NCBI GenBank assembly: GCA_002282555.1
Contig: NCJR01000085.1
Coordinates: forward strand, 1 to 7,627
From: Rhodobacterales bacterium 34-62-10
Lineage (GTDB): Bacteria > Pseudomonadota > Alphaproteobacteria > Rhodobacterales > Rhodobacteraceae
DNA length: 7,627 nucleotides
Reading direction: 5' to 3'
Of the stretch, positions 1 to 5,620 are shown one piece after another (the stretch's first letter is position 1; each line of letters opens with the position of its first letter). The notes under the pieces are model-generated. The model saw only the letters and a program-made list of their open reading frames with translations, ran no database searches and had not been told where the DNA came from. The translations under genes and the position numbers were made by a program.

Positions 1-168
1 GTCGGCCTTGCCCGCTTCCTTGAGCCGGATCGCCTCCTCGACCGCGATCTCGTCGAACGGGTTCATCGACATTTTGACATTGGCGAGATCGACACCGCTT
101 CCGTCCGCCTTGACGCGAACCTTCACGTTGTAATCGATCACACGTTTGACAGGTACGAGCACCTTCAT
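1..168 (-). CDS. etfB: Electron transfer flavoprotein subunit beta, N-terminal part (cut by window edge)
   Basis: This is the beginning of the small subunit of electron transfer flavoprotein, the soluble FAD/AMP heterodimer that takes electrons from acyl-CoA and other flavin dehydrogenases and passes them to ETF-ubiquinone oxidoreductase. Only 56 codons are inside the window and the rest lies beyond base 1. The protein begins [19 protein letters not shown], followed by the [20 protein letters not shown] segment typical of EtfB, where the conserved NPFDE lies near residues 36-40. The ATG at 168-166 is preceded by AGGGAG (183 to 178) at a normal distance, so the start is firm. etfA usually follows etfB but would be off the window. 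The gene is separated by 170 bases from the adenosyltransferase upstream and so may have its own promoter. Family assignment is confident despite the truncation. Confidence 0.93.
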   Translation of the reverse strand, partial: MKVLVPVKRVIDYNVKVRVKADGSGVDLANVKMSMNPFDEIAVEEAIRLKEAGKAD

Positions 169-310
169 TGGCGTGGTCTCCCTTGGATTGCGAGGAGGCG
201 CGTGGCGACTCCTCAGATAACGCTCCGGGTGTTGATATAATCTTGCGCCGCGTTGAAACAGGGCAAAATCGTCACGTCATGGCCATAAGACGCCGCGTTT
301 TTCCCAACAG

Positions 311-329
311 ATGTCCCATCGTGGGACAT
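311..329. repeat. Perfect inverted repeat, 8-base arms, 3-base centre
   Basis: ATGTCCCA (311-318) and TGGGACAT (322-329) are exact reverse complements around TCG. The repeat lies between the end of the adenosyltransferase gene (339) and the start of etfB (168), 140-160 bases upstream of etfB on its coding strand. No T-run follows on either strand, so an intrinsic terminator is unlikely. A dimeric regulator's operator is the simplest reading. I do not recognise the motif. Confidence 0.5.
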
Positions 330-338
330 AACAAGAAA

Positions 339-911
339 TTAACGATTGGCCCCCGGCACCCAGAGCACATCGGCGCGGCCATCGTCATTGGCGACGCGCG
401 CGGCGACAAAGAACCAGTCAGACAGGCGGTTGAGGTATTTGACCGCGTCCGGATTGACGTTCTCCATCGTGGCCAGTTCCACGGTCTCGCGCTCGGCGCG
501 GCGGCTGATGGTGCGGCAGAGGTGCAGATAGGCGGCCAGTGCCGACCCGCCGGGCAAAATGAAGCTGCGCAGCGGTTCAAGCCGGGCATTCATCGTGTCG
601 ATCTCGGATTCGAGGCGGTCCACCTGCGATTTGACCATGCGCAGCGGCGGGTATTCGGACTCCGCGTCGCGCTCCATGTCGGGGCGGCACAGGTCCGCGC
701 CCAGATCGAAAAGGTCGTTCTGGATGCGGGCCAGCGCCGCGTCCAGTTCGGGTGCGGCATGCAGGCGGGCCATGCCGACGGTCGCGTTCGCCTCGTCCAC
801 GGTGCCATAGGCGGTGACGCGCATCGAGTGTTTTGCAACCCGTGCACCGTTGCCCAGTGCGGTTTCACCGTCGTCGCCGGTCTTGGTGTAGATCTTGTTC
901 AGAACGATCAT
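339..911 (-). CDS. Cob(I)yrinic acid a,c-diamide adenosyltransferase, PduO type
   Basis: This enzyme transfers the 5'-deoxyadenosyl group of ATP to the cobalt of cob(I)alamin or a corrinoid precursor, making coenzyme B12 for enzymes such as methylmalonyl-CoA mutase. It is cytosolic and normally trimeric. The 190 residues match the family's usual length. Visible family signatures, in order, are: the ATP-binding N-terminus KIYTKTGDDGETAL (6-19), GTVDEANA (36-43), FDLGADL (68-74), FILPGGSALAAYLHLCRT (117-134) running into the arginine-rich RTISRRAER helix (133-141), and YLNRLSDWFFVAAR (159-172). The ATG at 911-909 has AGGGG (922 to 918) six bases upstream, inside the end of the preceding gene, so translation is probably coupled to it. 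The PduO family is structurally distinct from the CobA/BtuR family. Automatic annotation often calls it cobO or pduO; I leave the symbol blank because usage differs. Confidence 0.95.
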   Translation of the reverse strand: MIVLNKIYTKTGDDGETALGNGARVAKHSMRVTAYGTVDEANATVGMARLHAAPELDAALARIQNDLFDLGADLCRPDMERDAESEYPPLRMVKSQVDRLESEIDTMNARLEPLRSFILPGGSALAAYLHLCRTISRRAERETVELATMENVNPDAVKYLNRLSDWFFVAARVANDDGRADVLWVPGANR

Positions 912-914
912 CGT

Positions 915-1118
915 TTACCCCTGTCTGCGAATCCATACGAAAAGAAGAATAAGGATCACCGCCACCAATTGCGCGCCGATCCGCCAGCGCATGATCCGGT
1001 TGCCGTGCTTGCGGTTGAATTCGCCACCTTTGGCAAAGCCGCCGATGCCGACCATCAGAATGGCCAGCACGCCCAGACAGGCTGCTACCACGACATAGAA
1101 AAGTGGATCGTCCCTCAT
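915..1118 (-). CDS. Small two-helix membrane protein, HIG1-domain-like ("twin transmembrane protein")
   Basis: This is a 67-residue protein with two hydrophobic helices (about residues 7-28 and 48-63) joined by a basic, glycine-rich loop (GGFAKGGEFNRKHGNRIMRW). The loop and second helix carry R44-x-R46-x3-Q50, matching the R-x-R-x3-Q core of the hypoxia-induced (HIG1) domain. Eukaryotic relatives such as Rcf1 associate with cytochrome c oxidase and respiratory supercomplexes. A respiratory role here is inference from that family only. The ATG at 1118-1116 has AAGGA (1131 to 1127) eight bases upstream. The stop (917-915) is 3 bases from the adenosyltransferase start, so the two genes form a cotranscribed, probably coupled pair. 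The charge pattern puts the loop on the cytoplasmic side with both ends outside, by the positive-inside rule. Confidence 0.82.
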   Translation of the reverse strand: MRDDPLFYVVVAACLGVLAILMVGIGGFAKGGEFNRKHGNRIMRWRIGAQLVAVILILLFVWIRRQG

Positions 1119-1142
1119 GACTTCAGTCCTTTTTCGTTTATC

Positions 1143-1160
1143 CGCCCCATGTAGGGGGCG
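1143..1160 (-). repeat. GC hairpin between dehydrogenase and HIG1-like gene
   Basis: CGCCCC (1143-1148) and GGGGCG (1155-1160) are reverse complements around a 6-base loop. On the minus strand the hairpin falls 45-63 bases after the dehydrogenase stop and 25 bases before the HIG1-like start. No T-run follows it, so it is at best a weak terminator, an RNA-stabilising element or a chance GC palindrome. Confidence 0.3.
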
Positions 1161-1205
1161 CGCGGCAAAAAGCGAACCGGAATTTTCGTGCAGGATGGTG
1201 GCACG

Positions 1206-2039
1206 TCAGCCTTTTGCCAGAACCCAGTCCAGTGCCCGCGTCGGCAGGATACGCCGCAACGCCGCCATCGCATAGGTGGGCGTTGTGACGAAATAGCGCG
1301 CCTTGGGGGTGGGGGCTTCCAAAGCGCGGATCAGTTTGGCGGTCACAGCCGAGGCAGGCAGTTCGAACCTGTCCTTTTTGGCCTTGGGTTCATAAAGCCG
1401 CTTGAGCAGTGTGTTGCGGTATTGATCCGCGCGCGCGCTGTTCTGCCAGTCGATCCAGCGTTCGAAATGCGGAATCGAATTGGCGCGAATCTGGCTGGCG
1501 ACAGGGCCGGGTTCGATCAGGATCACGTTGATGCCGGTGCCGCGCATTTCGATCCGCAGCGTGTCGCTGAGAGCCTCGAGCGCATATTTTGTTGCGTTAT
1601 AGGCGGATCGCCAAGGTGCCACGACCAAGCCAAGCACCGAGGAGCAGTTGACGATCCGGCCATGTCCCTGCGCGCGCATCACCGGGATCACAAGCCGTGT
1701 CAGGTCGTGCCAGCCGAAAACATTCACCTCGAAAATCTCGGCCAGCGCTTCGCGGGGCAGGTCTTCGGCGGCACCGGGGCAGGCATAGGCACCGTTGTTG
1801 AACAGCGCGTCCAGCGTGCCGCCGGTCTGGTCAAGCACATGGGCCAGCGCCGCGCGGATCGAAGCAGGGTCGGCATAGTCAAGCTGCACCGCCTCGAGCC
1901 CTTCGGCGCGCAGGCGGTCAACGTCGGACGGTTGGCGGCAGGCGGCAAAAACGCGCCAGCCTCGCGCCTTGAGGCCATGGGCCGCGTCATAGCCGATGCC
2001 GGAAGAGCAGCCGGTGATCAGGATGGATTTTGTGTTCAT
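1206..2039 (-). CDS. Short-chain dehydrogenase/reductase (classical SDR)
   Basis: This is a 277-residue NAD(P)H-dependent oxidoreductase with a single Rossmann domain. The cofactor motif TGCSSGIG is at residues 9-16. An arginine after the second strand (AACR, R35) favours NADP(H). The structural NNGAY is at 81-85, in the position of the usual NNAG. N106 lies in EVNVFG, the catalytic serine in NCSSVLG (S133 or S134), and the catalytic pair in YNATK (Y147, K151). EPGPV (176-180) is the usual nucleotide-side loop. The tail after 185 is longer than in minimal SDRs and resembles the retinol-dehydrogenase-like group that acts on hydrophobic alcohols, but the substrate cannot be read from sequence. 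The ATG at 2039-2037 has AAGG (2047 to 2044) close upstream, and the first Rossmann strand begins at once, so the start is good. The gene follows the SH3b gene by 48 bases on the same strand. Confidence 0.93.
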   Translation of the reverse strand: MNTKSILITGCSSGIGYDAAHGLKARGWRVFAACRQPSDVDRLRAEGLEAVQLDYADPASIRAALAHVLDQTGGTLDALFNNGAYACPGAAEDLPREALAEIFEVNVFGWHDLTRLVIPVMRAQGHGRIVNCSSVLGLVVAPWRSAYNATKYALEALSDTLRIEMRGTGINVILIEPGPVASQIRANSIPHFERWIDWQNSARADQYRNTLLKRLYEPKAKKDRFELPASAVTAKLIRALEAPTPKARYFVTTPTYAMAALRRILPTRALDWVLAKG

Positions 2040-2087
2040 GCGGCCTTCATGACCTTTGCCAAGGAAAGGCGCAACTGCGCGTTTCCA

Positions 2088-2768
2088 TCAGCCTCGATCA
2101 GGGGCAGAGGAGACGAGTCGGGACGAGACCCATCCGACGCGACTGCTGTCGACAACACGCAGGCGCAACCAGCCGTTTTCGAAGACTTCCAGCACTTCGA
2201 CCTCGGTATCGCGGGTGACGCGGGTCAGGATGCCGAAGCTGGTGCCGGGGCCGGTGCGCATGTTGACGCTGTTGCCGGTGATGCGGCGCAGATCACGCAG
2301 GTCCTGCTGTGGCGTGGGCCCGGCTTCGGCGGAAACGGGGATCATCCCTGCCGCTTGCGCAAAAGCCGCGGGTTCGGCCAGACTGATGTTGGCGATCCGC
2401 TTGTCGTCATATCCGGCTTGCTGGTCACGCGCGATATCCGGGTTCTGGGACAAGGGGGCGGCTGGTCTGTCCAGCGCGGCGGTGACGGCAGGCACATCCG
2501 TCAGGTCGATCAGATTGCGGGTCGCGGTGAGCGGACCGGCCAGTGACGGGTTGTTCAGGGCAGCGTTGGCTGGGGTAAGATTGGCTGGGGTAAGGTTGGC
2601 TGGGGCAGAATTGGCTGGCGTTTGCGCCACGCGCGACTCGGCAGCCGTCCGCGCCTTCAGCGCTTCGGCCTGACGGGAGCCTTCACGCGGCTGATAATCG
2701 GCGCCGCCACTGAGGGTGTAGAAGGACCACCCCAAAAATGCAAAAGTAATGATAATTAAGCGCCACAT
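2088..2768 (-). CDS. Membrane-anchored SH3b-domain protein
   Basis: This is a 226-residue protein. An uncleaved N-terminal anchor or signal segment (MWRLIIITFAFLGWSFYTL, 1-19) is followed by a long low-complexity linker rich in Ala, Pro and Asn (about 25-160). A C-terminal bacterial SH3 domain (SH3_3 type, about 162-222) has the hallmark VNMRTGPGTSFGIL near 168-181 and ends with GWVSSRLV. SH3b domains in exported proteins usually bind cell-wall peptides or other envelope targets, so a periplasmic, inner-membrane-tethered role is likely; the ligand is unknown. The linker contains a fourfold Pro-Ala-Asn repeat encoded by a DNA tandem repeat. I chose the ATG at 2768-2766 over the in-frame one at 2786-2784: GGGGG (2781 to 2777) sits 8 bases upstream of the former, the latter has no ribosome site, and six extra polar residues would precede the anchor. 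It is divergent from parC. Confidence 0.88.
   Translation of the reverse strand: MWRLIIITFAFLGWSFYTLSGGADYQPREGSRQAEALKARTAAESRVAQTPANSAPANLTPANLTPANAALNNPSLAGPLTATRNLIDLTDVPAVTAALDRPAAPLSQNPDIARDQQAGYDDKRIANISLAEPAAFAQAAGMIPVSAEAGPTPQQDLRDLRRITGNSVNMRTGPGTSFGILTRVTRDTEVEVLEVFENGWLRLRVVDSSRVGWVSSRLVSSAPDRG
2566..2625. repeat. Four 15-base tandem repeats within the SH3b gene
   Basis: Four consecutive 15-base units start with TTGGCTGG (2566, 2581, 2596, 2611). The first two differ at one base (last position), and the third and fourth diverge further. They encode Thr/Ala-Pro-Ala-Asn-Leu-type pentapeptides in the disordered linker of the SH3b protein (about residues 50-70). The 15-base length keeps frame, so copy number could change without breaking the gene. 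Confidence 0.85.
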
Positions 2769-2784
2769 AATGCGCACCCCCAAC

Positions 2785-2812
2785 ATATTTACGAGCAGAA
2801 CTTGTTGGTCAA
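2785..2812 (-). promoter_or_regulatory. Candidate sigma-70-type promoter for the SH3b gene
   Basis: On the minus strand TTGACC (2812 to 2807) is followed after 16 bases by AAATAT (2790 to 2785). Its -10 would overlap the alternative ATG at 2786, which agrees with choosing the start at 2768, and the leader would be very short. This is only a pattern match and alphaproteobacterial promoters are loose. Confidence 0.25.
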
Positions 2813-2820
2813 AATTGACC
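2807..2820. promoter_or_regulatory. Inverted repeat GGTCAA-AA-TTGACC in the divergent SH3b/parC region
   Basis: Six-base perfect arms flank an AA centre, between divergent genes. Each arm reads TTGACC on one strand, so each could also be a -35-like element. A bound protein here could affect either gene. On the parC side no well-spaced -10 follows (TATAAG at 2835-2840 is only 14 bases away). Confidence 0.35.
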
Positions 2821-2938
2821 GAGCAGGGCTTTATTATAAGCGATTCGCTTGGGGCGTGCCGGATAAATTGTCAAAAACATCCGGTCTTGCGATGCGGCGT
2901 GCTTTACCAATACGCGGGCTGCGTCTATCACCGCAGGC

Positions 2939-5263
2939 ATGAGCGATTTGACCCTCGACCCCATCCCGAACCCGTCCGAGGTGTCGGAACCCCTGCGGCG
3001 CGCCATTGGCGAGCGCTATCTGACCTATGCCTTGTCCACGATCATGCACCGGGCGCTGCCTGATGCGCGGGACGGGCTGAAGCCGGTGCACCGCCGGATT
3101 CTGTATGCGATGCGCGAGTTGCGGCTGAGCAGTACGGGTGGTTTCCGCAAGTCGGCCAAGATCTCGGGCGATGTGATGGGCAACTATCACCCGCATGGCG
3201 ATGCCGCGATCTATGATGCGATGGCGCGTCTGGCGCAGGATTTCAACGTCCGCTATCCGCTGGTGGACGGGCAAGGGAATTTTGGCAATATCGACGGGGA
3301 TAACCCCGCCGCTGCGCGTTACACCGAAGCGCGGATGACCGCTGCTGCCGAAGCGTTGATGGAGGGGCTGGCCGAGAACGCGGTCGATTTCCGCCCCAAT
3401 TACGACGGCACGCTGGAAGAACCTGTGGTGTTCCCGGCGGCGTTTCCGAACCTTTTGGCCAATGGATCGTCCGGTATCGCCGTCGGCATGGCGACGAACA
3501 TCCCACCGCACAACATCGAGGAACTGGTTGCGGCCTGTCTGCATCTGATCAAGTCCCCCGATGCGCCCGACGAGACCTTGCTGCAATTCGTGCCGGGGCC
3601 GGATTTTCCGACCGGCGGCGTGATCGTCGAGCCGCGCGAGAACATCGCCGAGGCCTATCGCACGGGGCGCGGATCGTTCCGGCTGCGGTGCACATGGGAG
3701 GTCGAGGATCTGGGGCGGGGTCAGTGGCAGATCGTCGTGACCGAGATCCCCTATCAGGTGCAGAAATCCAAGCTGATCGAGAAGATCGCGGAGCTGATCC
3801 AGACCAAGAAGATCCCGATTCTGGCCGATGTGCGTGACGAATCCGCCGATGACGTGCGTCTGGTGCTGGAGCCGCGCGCGCGGACGGTTGATCCGAATGT
3901 GCTGATGGGGATGATGTTCCGCAATTCGGATCTGGAGCTGCGGTTCAGCCTGAACATGAATGTGCTGATCGACGGGCTGACGCCCAAGGTCTGCTCGCTC
4001 AAGGAAGTGTTGCGCGCGTTTCTGGATCACCGGCGCGAGGTGTTGCAGCGCCGCTCGGCCCACCGGATGGAGAAGATCGACCACCGGCTTGAGGTGTTGG
4101 AAGGGTTCATCATTGCCTTCCTCAATCTGGATCGGGTGATTGATATCATCCGCTATGATGACGATCCCAAGCGGGCGCTGATGTATGAGGATTGGGGTCG
4201 TCCGCATGCACGGGCCACGTCCGAGAAGGATTATGTCTCGCCCTTGCTGGCGCGGGTGATCGGCGATGAGGAAGAGCCGTCGCTGACCGAAGTGCAGGCC
4301 GAGGCGATCCTGAACATGCGTCTGCGGTCCCTGAGGCGGCTGGAGGAGATCGAGCTGATCCGCGAGCGCGATGCGCTGATGGAGGAGCGGGCCACGCTGG
4401 AGGACCTGCTGGACAGCGACAAGCTGCAATGGGCGGCGATTGCCGATCAGCTGCGCGAGGTGCGCAAGCAGTTTGGCGCGAGCAGCCCCGGTGGGGCGCG
4501 GCGCACGCAGTTTGCCGAGGCTGGCGTGATCGAGGACGTGCCCATCGAGGCGATGATCGAGCGGGAGCCGCTGACCGTGATCTGTTCGCAGATGGGTTGG
4601 ATCAGGGCGATGTCGGGCCATATCGACCTGACGCGCGAGATCAAGTTCAAGGACGGTGACGGGCCGCGTTTTGCCTTCCATGCCGAGACCACGGACAAGC
4701 TGTTGGTGTTTGCATCGAACGGGCGGTTCTACACGGTCGGTGCCATGAACCTTCCCGGCGGGCGCGGTATGGGCGAGCCGCTGCGCTTGATGGTGGATCT
4801 GCCCAACGAGGCGCAGATTGTGGATATCCTGATCCACAAGCCGGGGCGCAAGCTTCTGGTGGCGTCCTCGGCGGGTGACGGGTTTGTCGTGCTGGAGGAT
4901 GAGGTCGTCGCCCAGACCCGCACGGGCAAGCAGGTGTTGAACCTGTCGGGTGATGCGCGCGCGCTGGTGTGCCGCCCGGTGGTGGGCGACCATGTGGCCT
5001 GTGTGGGCGAGAACCGCAAGGTTCTGGTGTTCCCGCTGGACGAGTTGCCCGAAATGGGTCGGGGCAAGGGCGTGCGCTTGCAGAAGTTCAAGGATGGCGG
5101 GCTGTCGGATGCGATCACCTTTGCGCTGGCCGATGGCCTGACATGGCGTGATCCGGCCGGACGCACGCGAACCGAGAGTGATCTTGAGGAGTGGCTGGCC
5201 AAGCGTGCGACGGCGGGTCGTATGGCGCCGCGTGGCTTTCCACGGGACAACAAGTTCACCTGA
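2939..5263 (+). CDS. parC: DNA topoisomerase IV subunit A
   Basis: This is the DNA-cleaving subunit of topoisomerase IV, which with ParE decatenates daughter chromosomes and relaxes supercoils using ATP. It has 774 residues (E. coli ParC has about 750; GyrA is nearer 900). The winged-helix catalytic core includes [19 protein letters not shown] (about 38-56), the YHPHGD motif (83-88), and the catalytic tyrosine Y128 in [10 protein letters not shown]. The core is followed by [18 protein letters not shown] (175-192), the tower, and a coiled coil around 360-500. A C-terminal beta-pinwheel (about 525-740) has GRGMGE and GRGKGVRL repeats but no canonical GyrA box, supporting ParC over GyrA. The quinolone-determining positions equivalent to E. 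coli S80/E84 are A89 and D93. The ATG at 2939 is the only usable start, since no in-frame ATG or GTG lies between it and an upstream TAA at 2864. Its ribosome site is poor (AGG one base away). It stands alone, divergent from the SH3b gene. Confidence 0.97.
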   Translation: MSDLTLDPIPNPSEVSEPLRRAIGERYLTYALSTIMHRALPDARDGLKPVHRRILYAMRELRLSSTGGFRKSAKISGDVMGNYHPHGDAAIYDAMARLAQDFNVRYPLVDGQGNFGNIDGDNPAAARYTEARMTAAAEALMEGLAENAVDFRPNYDGTLEEPVVFPAAFPNLLANGSSGIAVGMATNIPPHNIEELVAACLHLIKSPDAPDETLLQFVPGPDFPTGGVIVEPRENIAEAYRTGRGSFRLRCTWEVEDLGRGQWQIVVTEIPYQVQKSKLIEKIAELIQTKKIPILADVRDESADDVRLVLEPRARTVDPNVLMGMMFRNSDLELRFSLNMNVLIDGLTPKVCSLKEVLRAFLDHRREVLQRRSAHRMEKIDHRLEVLEGFIIAFLNLDRVIDIIRYDDDPKRALMYEDWGRPHARATSEKDYVSPLLARVIGDEEEPSLTEVQAEAILNMRLRSLRRLEEIELIRERDALMEERATLEDLLDSDKLQWAAIADQLREVRKQFGASSPGGARRTQFAEAGVIEDVPIEAMIEREPLTVICSQMGWIRAMSGHIDLTREIKFKDGDGPRFAFHAETTDKLLVFASNGRFYTVGAMNLPGGRGMGEPLRLMVDLPNEAQIVDILIHKPGRKLLVASSAGDGFVVLEDEVVAQTRTGKQVLNLSGDARALVCRPVVGDHVACVGENRKVLVFPLDELPEMGRGKGVRLQKFKDGGLSDAITFALADGLTWRDPAGRTRTESDLEEWLAKRATAGRMAPRGFPRDNKFT

Positions 5264-5273
5264 GAACCCATGC

Positions 5274-5300
5274 AAAGGCCGCGGCTAGAGCGGGCTTTTT
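5274..5300 (+). terminator. Probable intrinsic terminator of parC
   Basis: AAAGGCCGC (5274-5282) can pair with GCGGGCTTT (5290-5298), with one G-G mismatch and a 7-base loop. The 3' arm runs into five T residues (5296-5300). It begins 11 bases after the parC stop codon, the expected place for a Rho-independent terminator. Confidence 0.65.
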
Positions 5301-5427
5301 GCGTTTCCACCTGCACAAGGCCGTGAGACGCTAAGGACTGATCAACCATTCACCACGATATTGGCGCAATGCCAGAACAATCCGTGCCGACGATGTTCTG
5401 TGGTTGCCCGATAGGGAGGTGGGTTTG
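5301..5427. other. Non-coding stretch after parC, nothing recognised
   Basis: After the parC terminator there are about 320 bases before the Hint-domain gene. The first part, given here, holds no repeat, RNA gene or credible ORF that I can support. An open frame runs from 5335 to 5619 without an ATG in its first part; its only plausible start is the GTG described in the next entry. Decayed coding sequence is possible, but no family is recognisable in either strand. Confidence 0.4.
5413..5419 (+). promoter_or_regulatory. Strong Shine-Dalgarno-like AGGGAGG before a GTG
   Basis: The match to the anti-Shine-Dalgarno sequence is good and the 8-base spacing to the GTG at 5428 is right. It is the main reason for considering the small frame that follows. 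It may be chance in a G-rich stretch. Confidence 0.35.
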
Positions 5428-5619
5428 GTGGTGGATTGCAGGATCGTTGATGCGCTGTTGAAGCCTGTTGCACGCGGCCACATGCGGGGGCGCAACCGTC
5501 TTAGAGGCGTGACCCCCGCGTGGTCGGGTTCGACCCTGATCAATCGGAGCGTTGTGCCGACCCTTGAGGAAAAACCTGTTCAGGGGATCGGTTGCCTGAC
5601 GGCCGCAGGGATCGCGTGA
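5428..5619 (+). CDS. Candidate small ORF (63 residues) upstream of the Hint-domain gene
   Basis: This is a GTG-start frame encoding 63 residues, beginning MVDCRIVDALLKPVARGH and ending LTAAGIA, with a TGA at 5617-5619. The next gene's ATG follows after one base (TGACATG), an arrangement typical of translational coupling. In favour are the AGGGAGG ribosome site and the junction with the next gene. Against it are no recognised family, no hydrophobic segment or motif, a weaker GC preference at third codon positions (19 of 63 codons end in A or T by hand count, against about 5 of 39 at the start of parC), and the fact that a frame this short can stay open by chance. It could be a small protein, a leader that sets translation of the Hint gene, or spurious. 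Confidence 0.22.
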   Translation: MVDCRIVDALLKPVARGHMRGRNRLRGVTPAWSGSTLINRSVVPTLEEKPVQGIGCLTAAGIA

Positions 5620-5620
5620 C

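Noticed and set aside
192..214. GAGGAG ... CTCCTC inverted repeat in the etfB leader
   Set aside because: The arms are six bases with an 11-base loop in GC-rich DNA, close to chance expectation, and I see no alternative structure that would make it a riboswitch.
236..241. TATAAT on the plus strand as a promoter -10
   Set aside because: No acceptable -35 lies 16-18 bases upstream, and transcription would run antisense into the adenosyltransferase gene. The same AT-rich spot on the minus strand could belong to an etfB promoter, but the spacing to TTGCCC (266 to 261) is too long.
168..1154. A 328-codon plus-strand frame across the adenosyltransferase and HIG1-like genes
   Set aside because: It is antisense shadow coding; the minus-strand genes have ribosome sites and family motifs.
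1188..2546. A 452-codon plus-strand frame across the SDR and SH3b genes
   Set aside because: It is antisense to two genes with intact catalytic or domain motifs, and its own translation is Gly/Arg/Asp-rich without a family.
2834..5275. An 813-codon open frame on the minus strand covering all of parC
   Set aside because: It is antisense to a clear parC gene, rich in Arg, His and Gln with no domain, and is explained by the high-GC third-position bias of parC.
5331..5543. Minus-strand 70-codon frame in the gap, considered as a transposase remnant
   Set aside because: It has no DDE or other transposase motif, and no terminal inverted repeats or target duplication are visible nearby.
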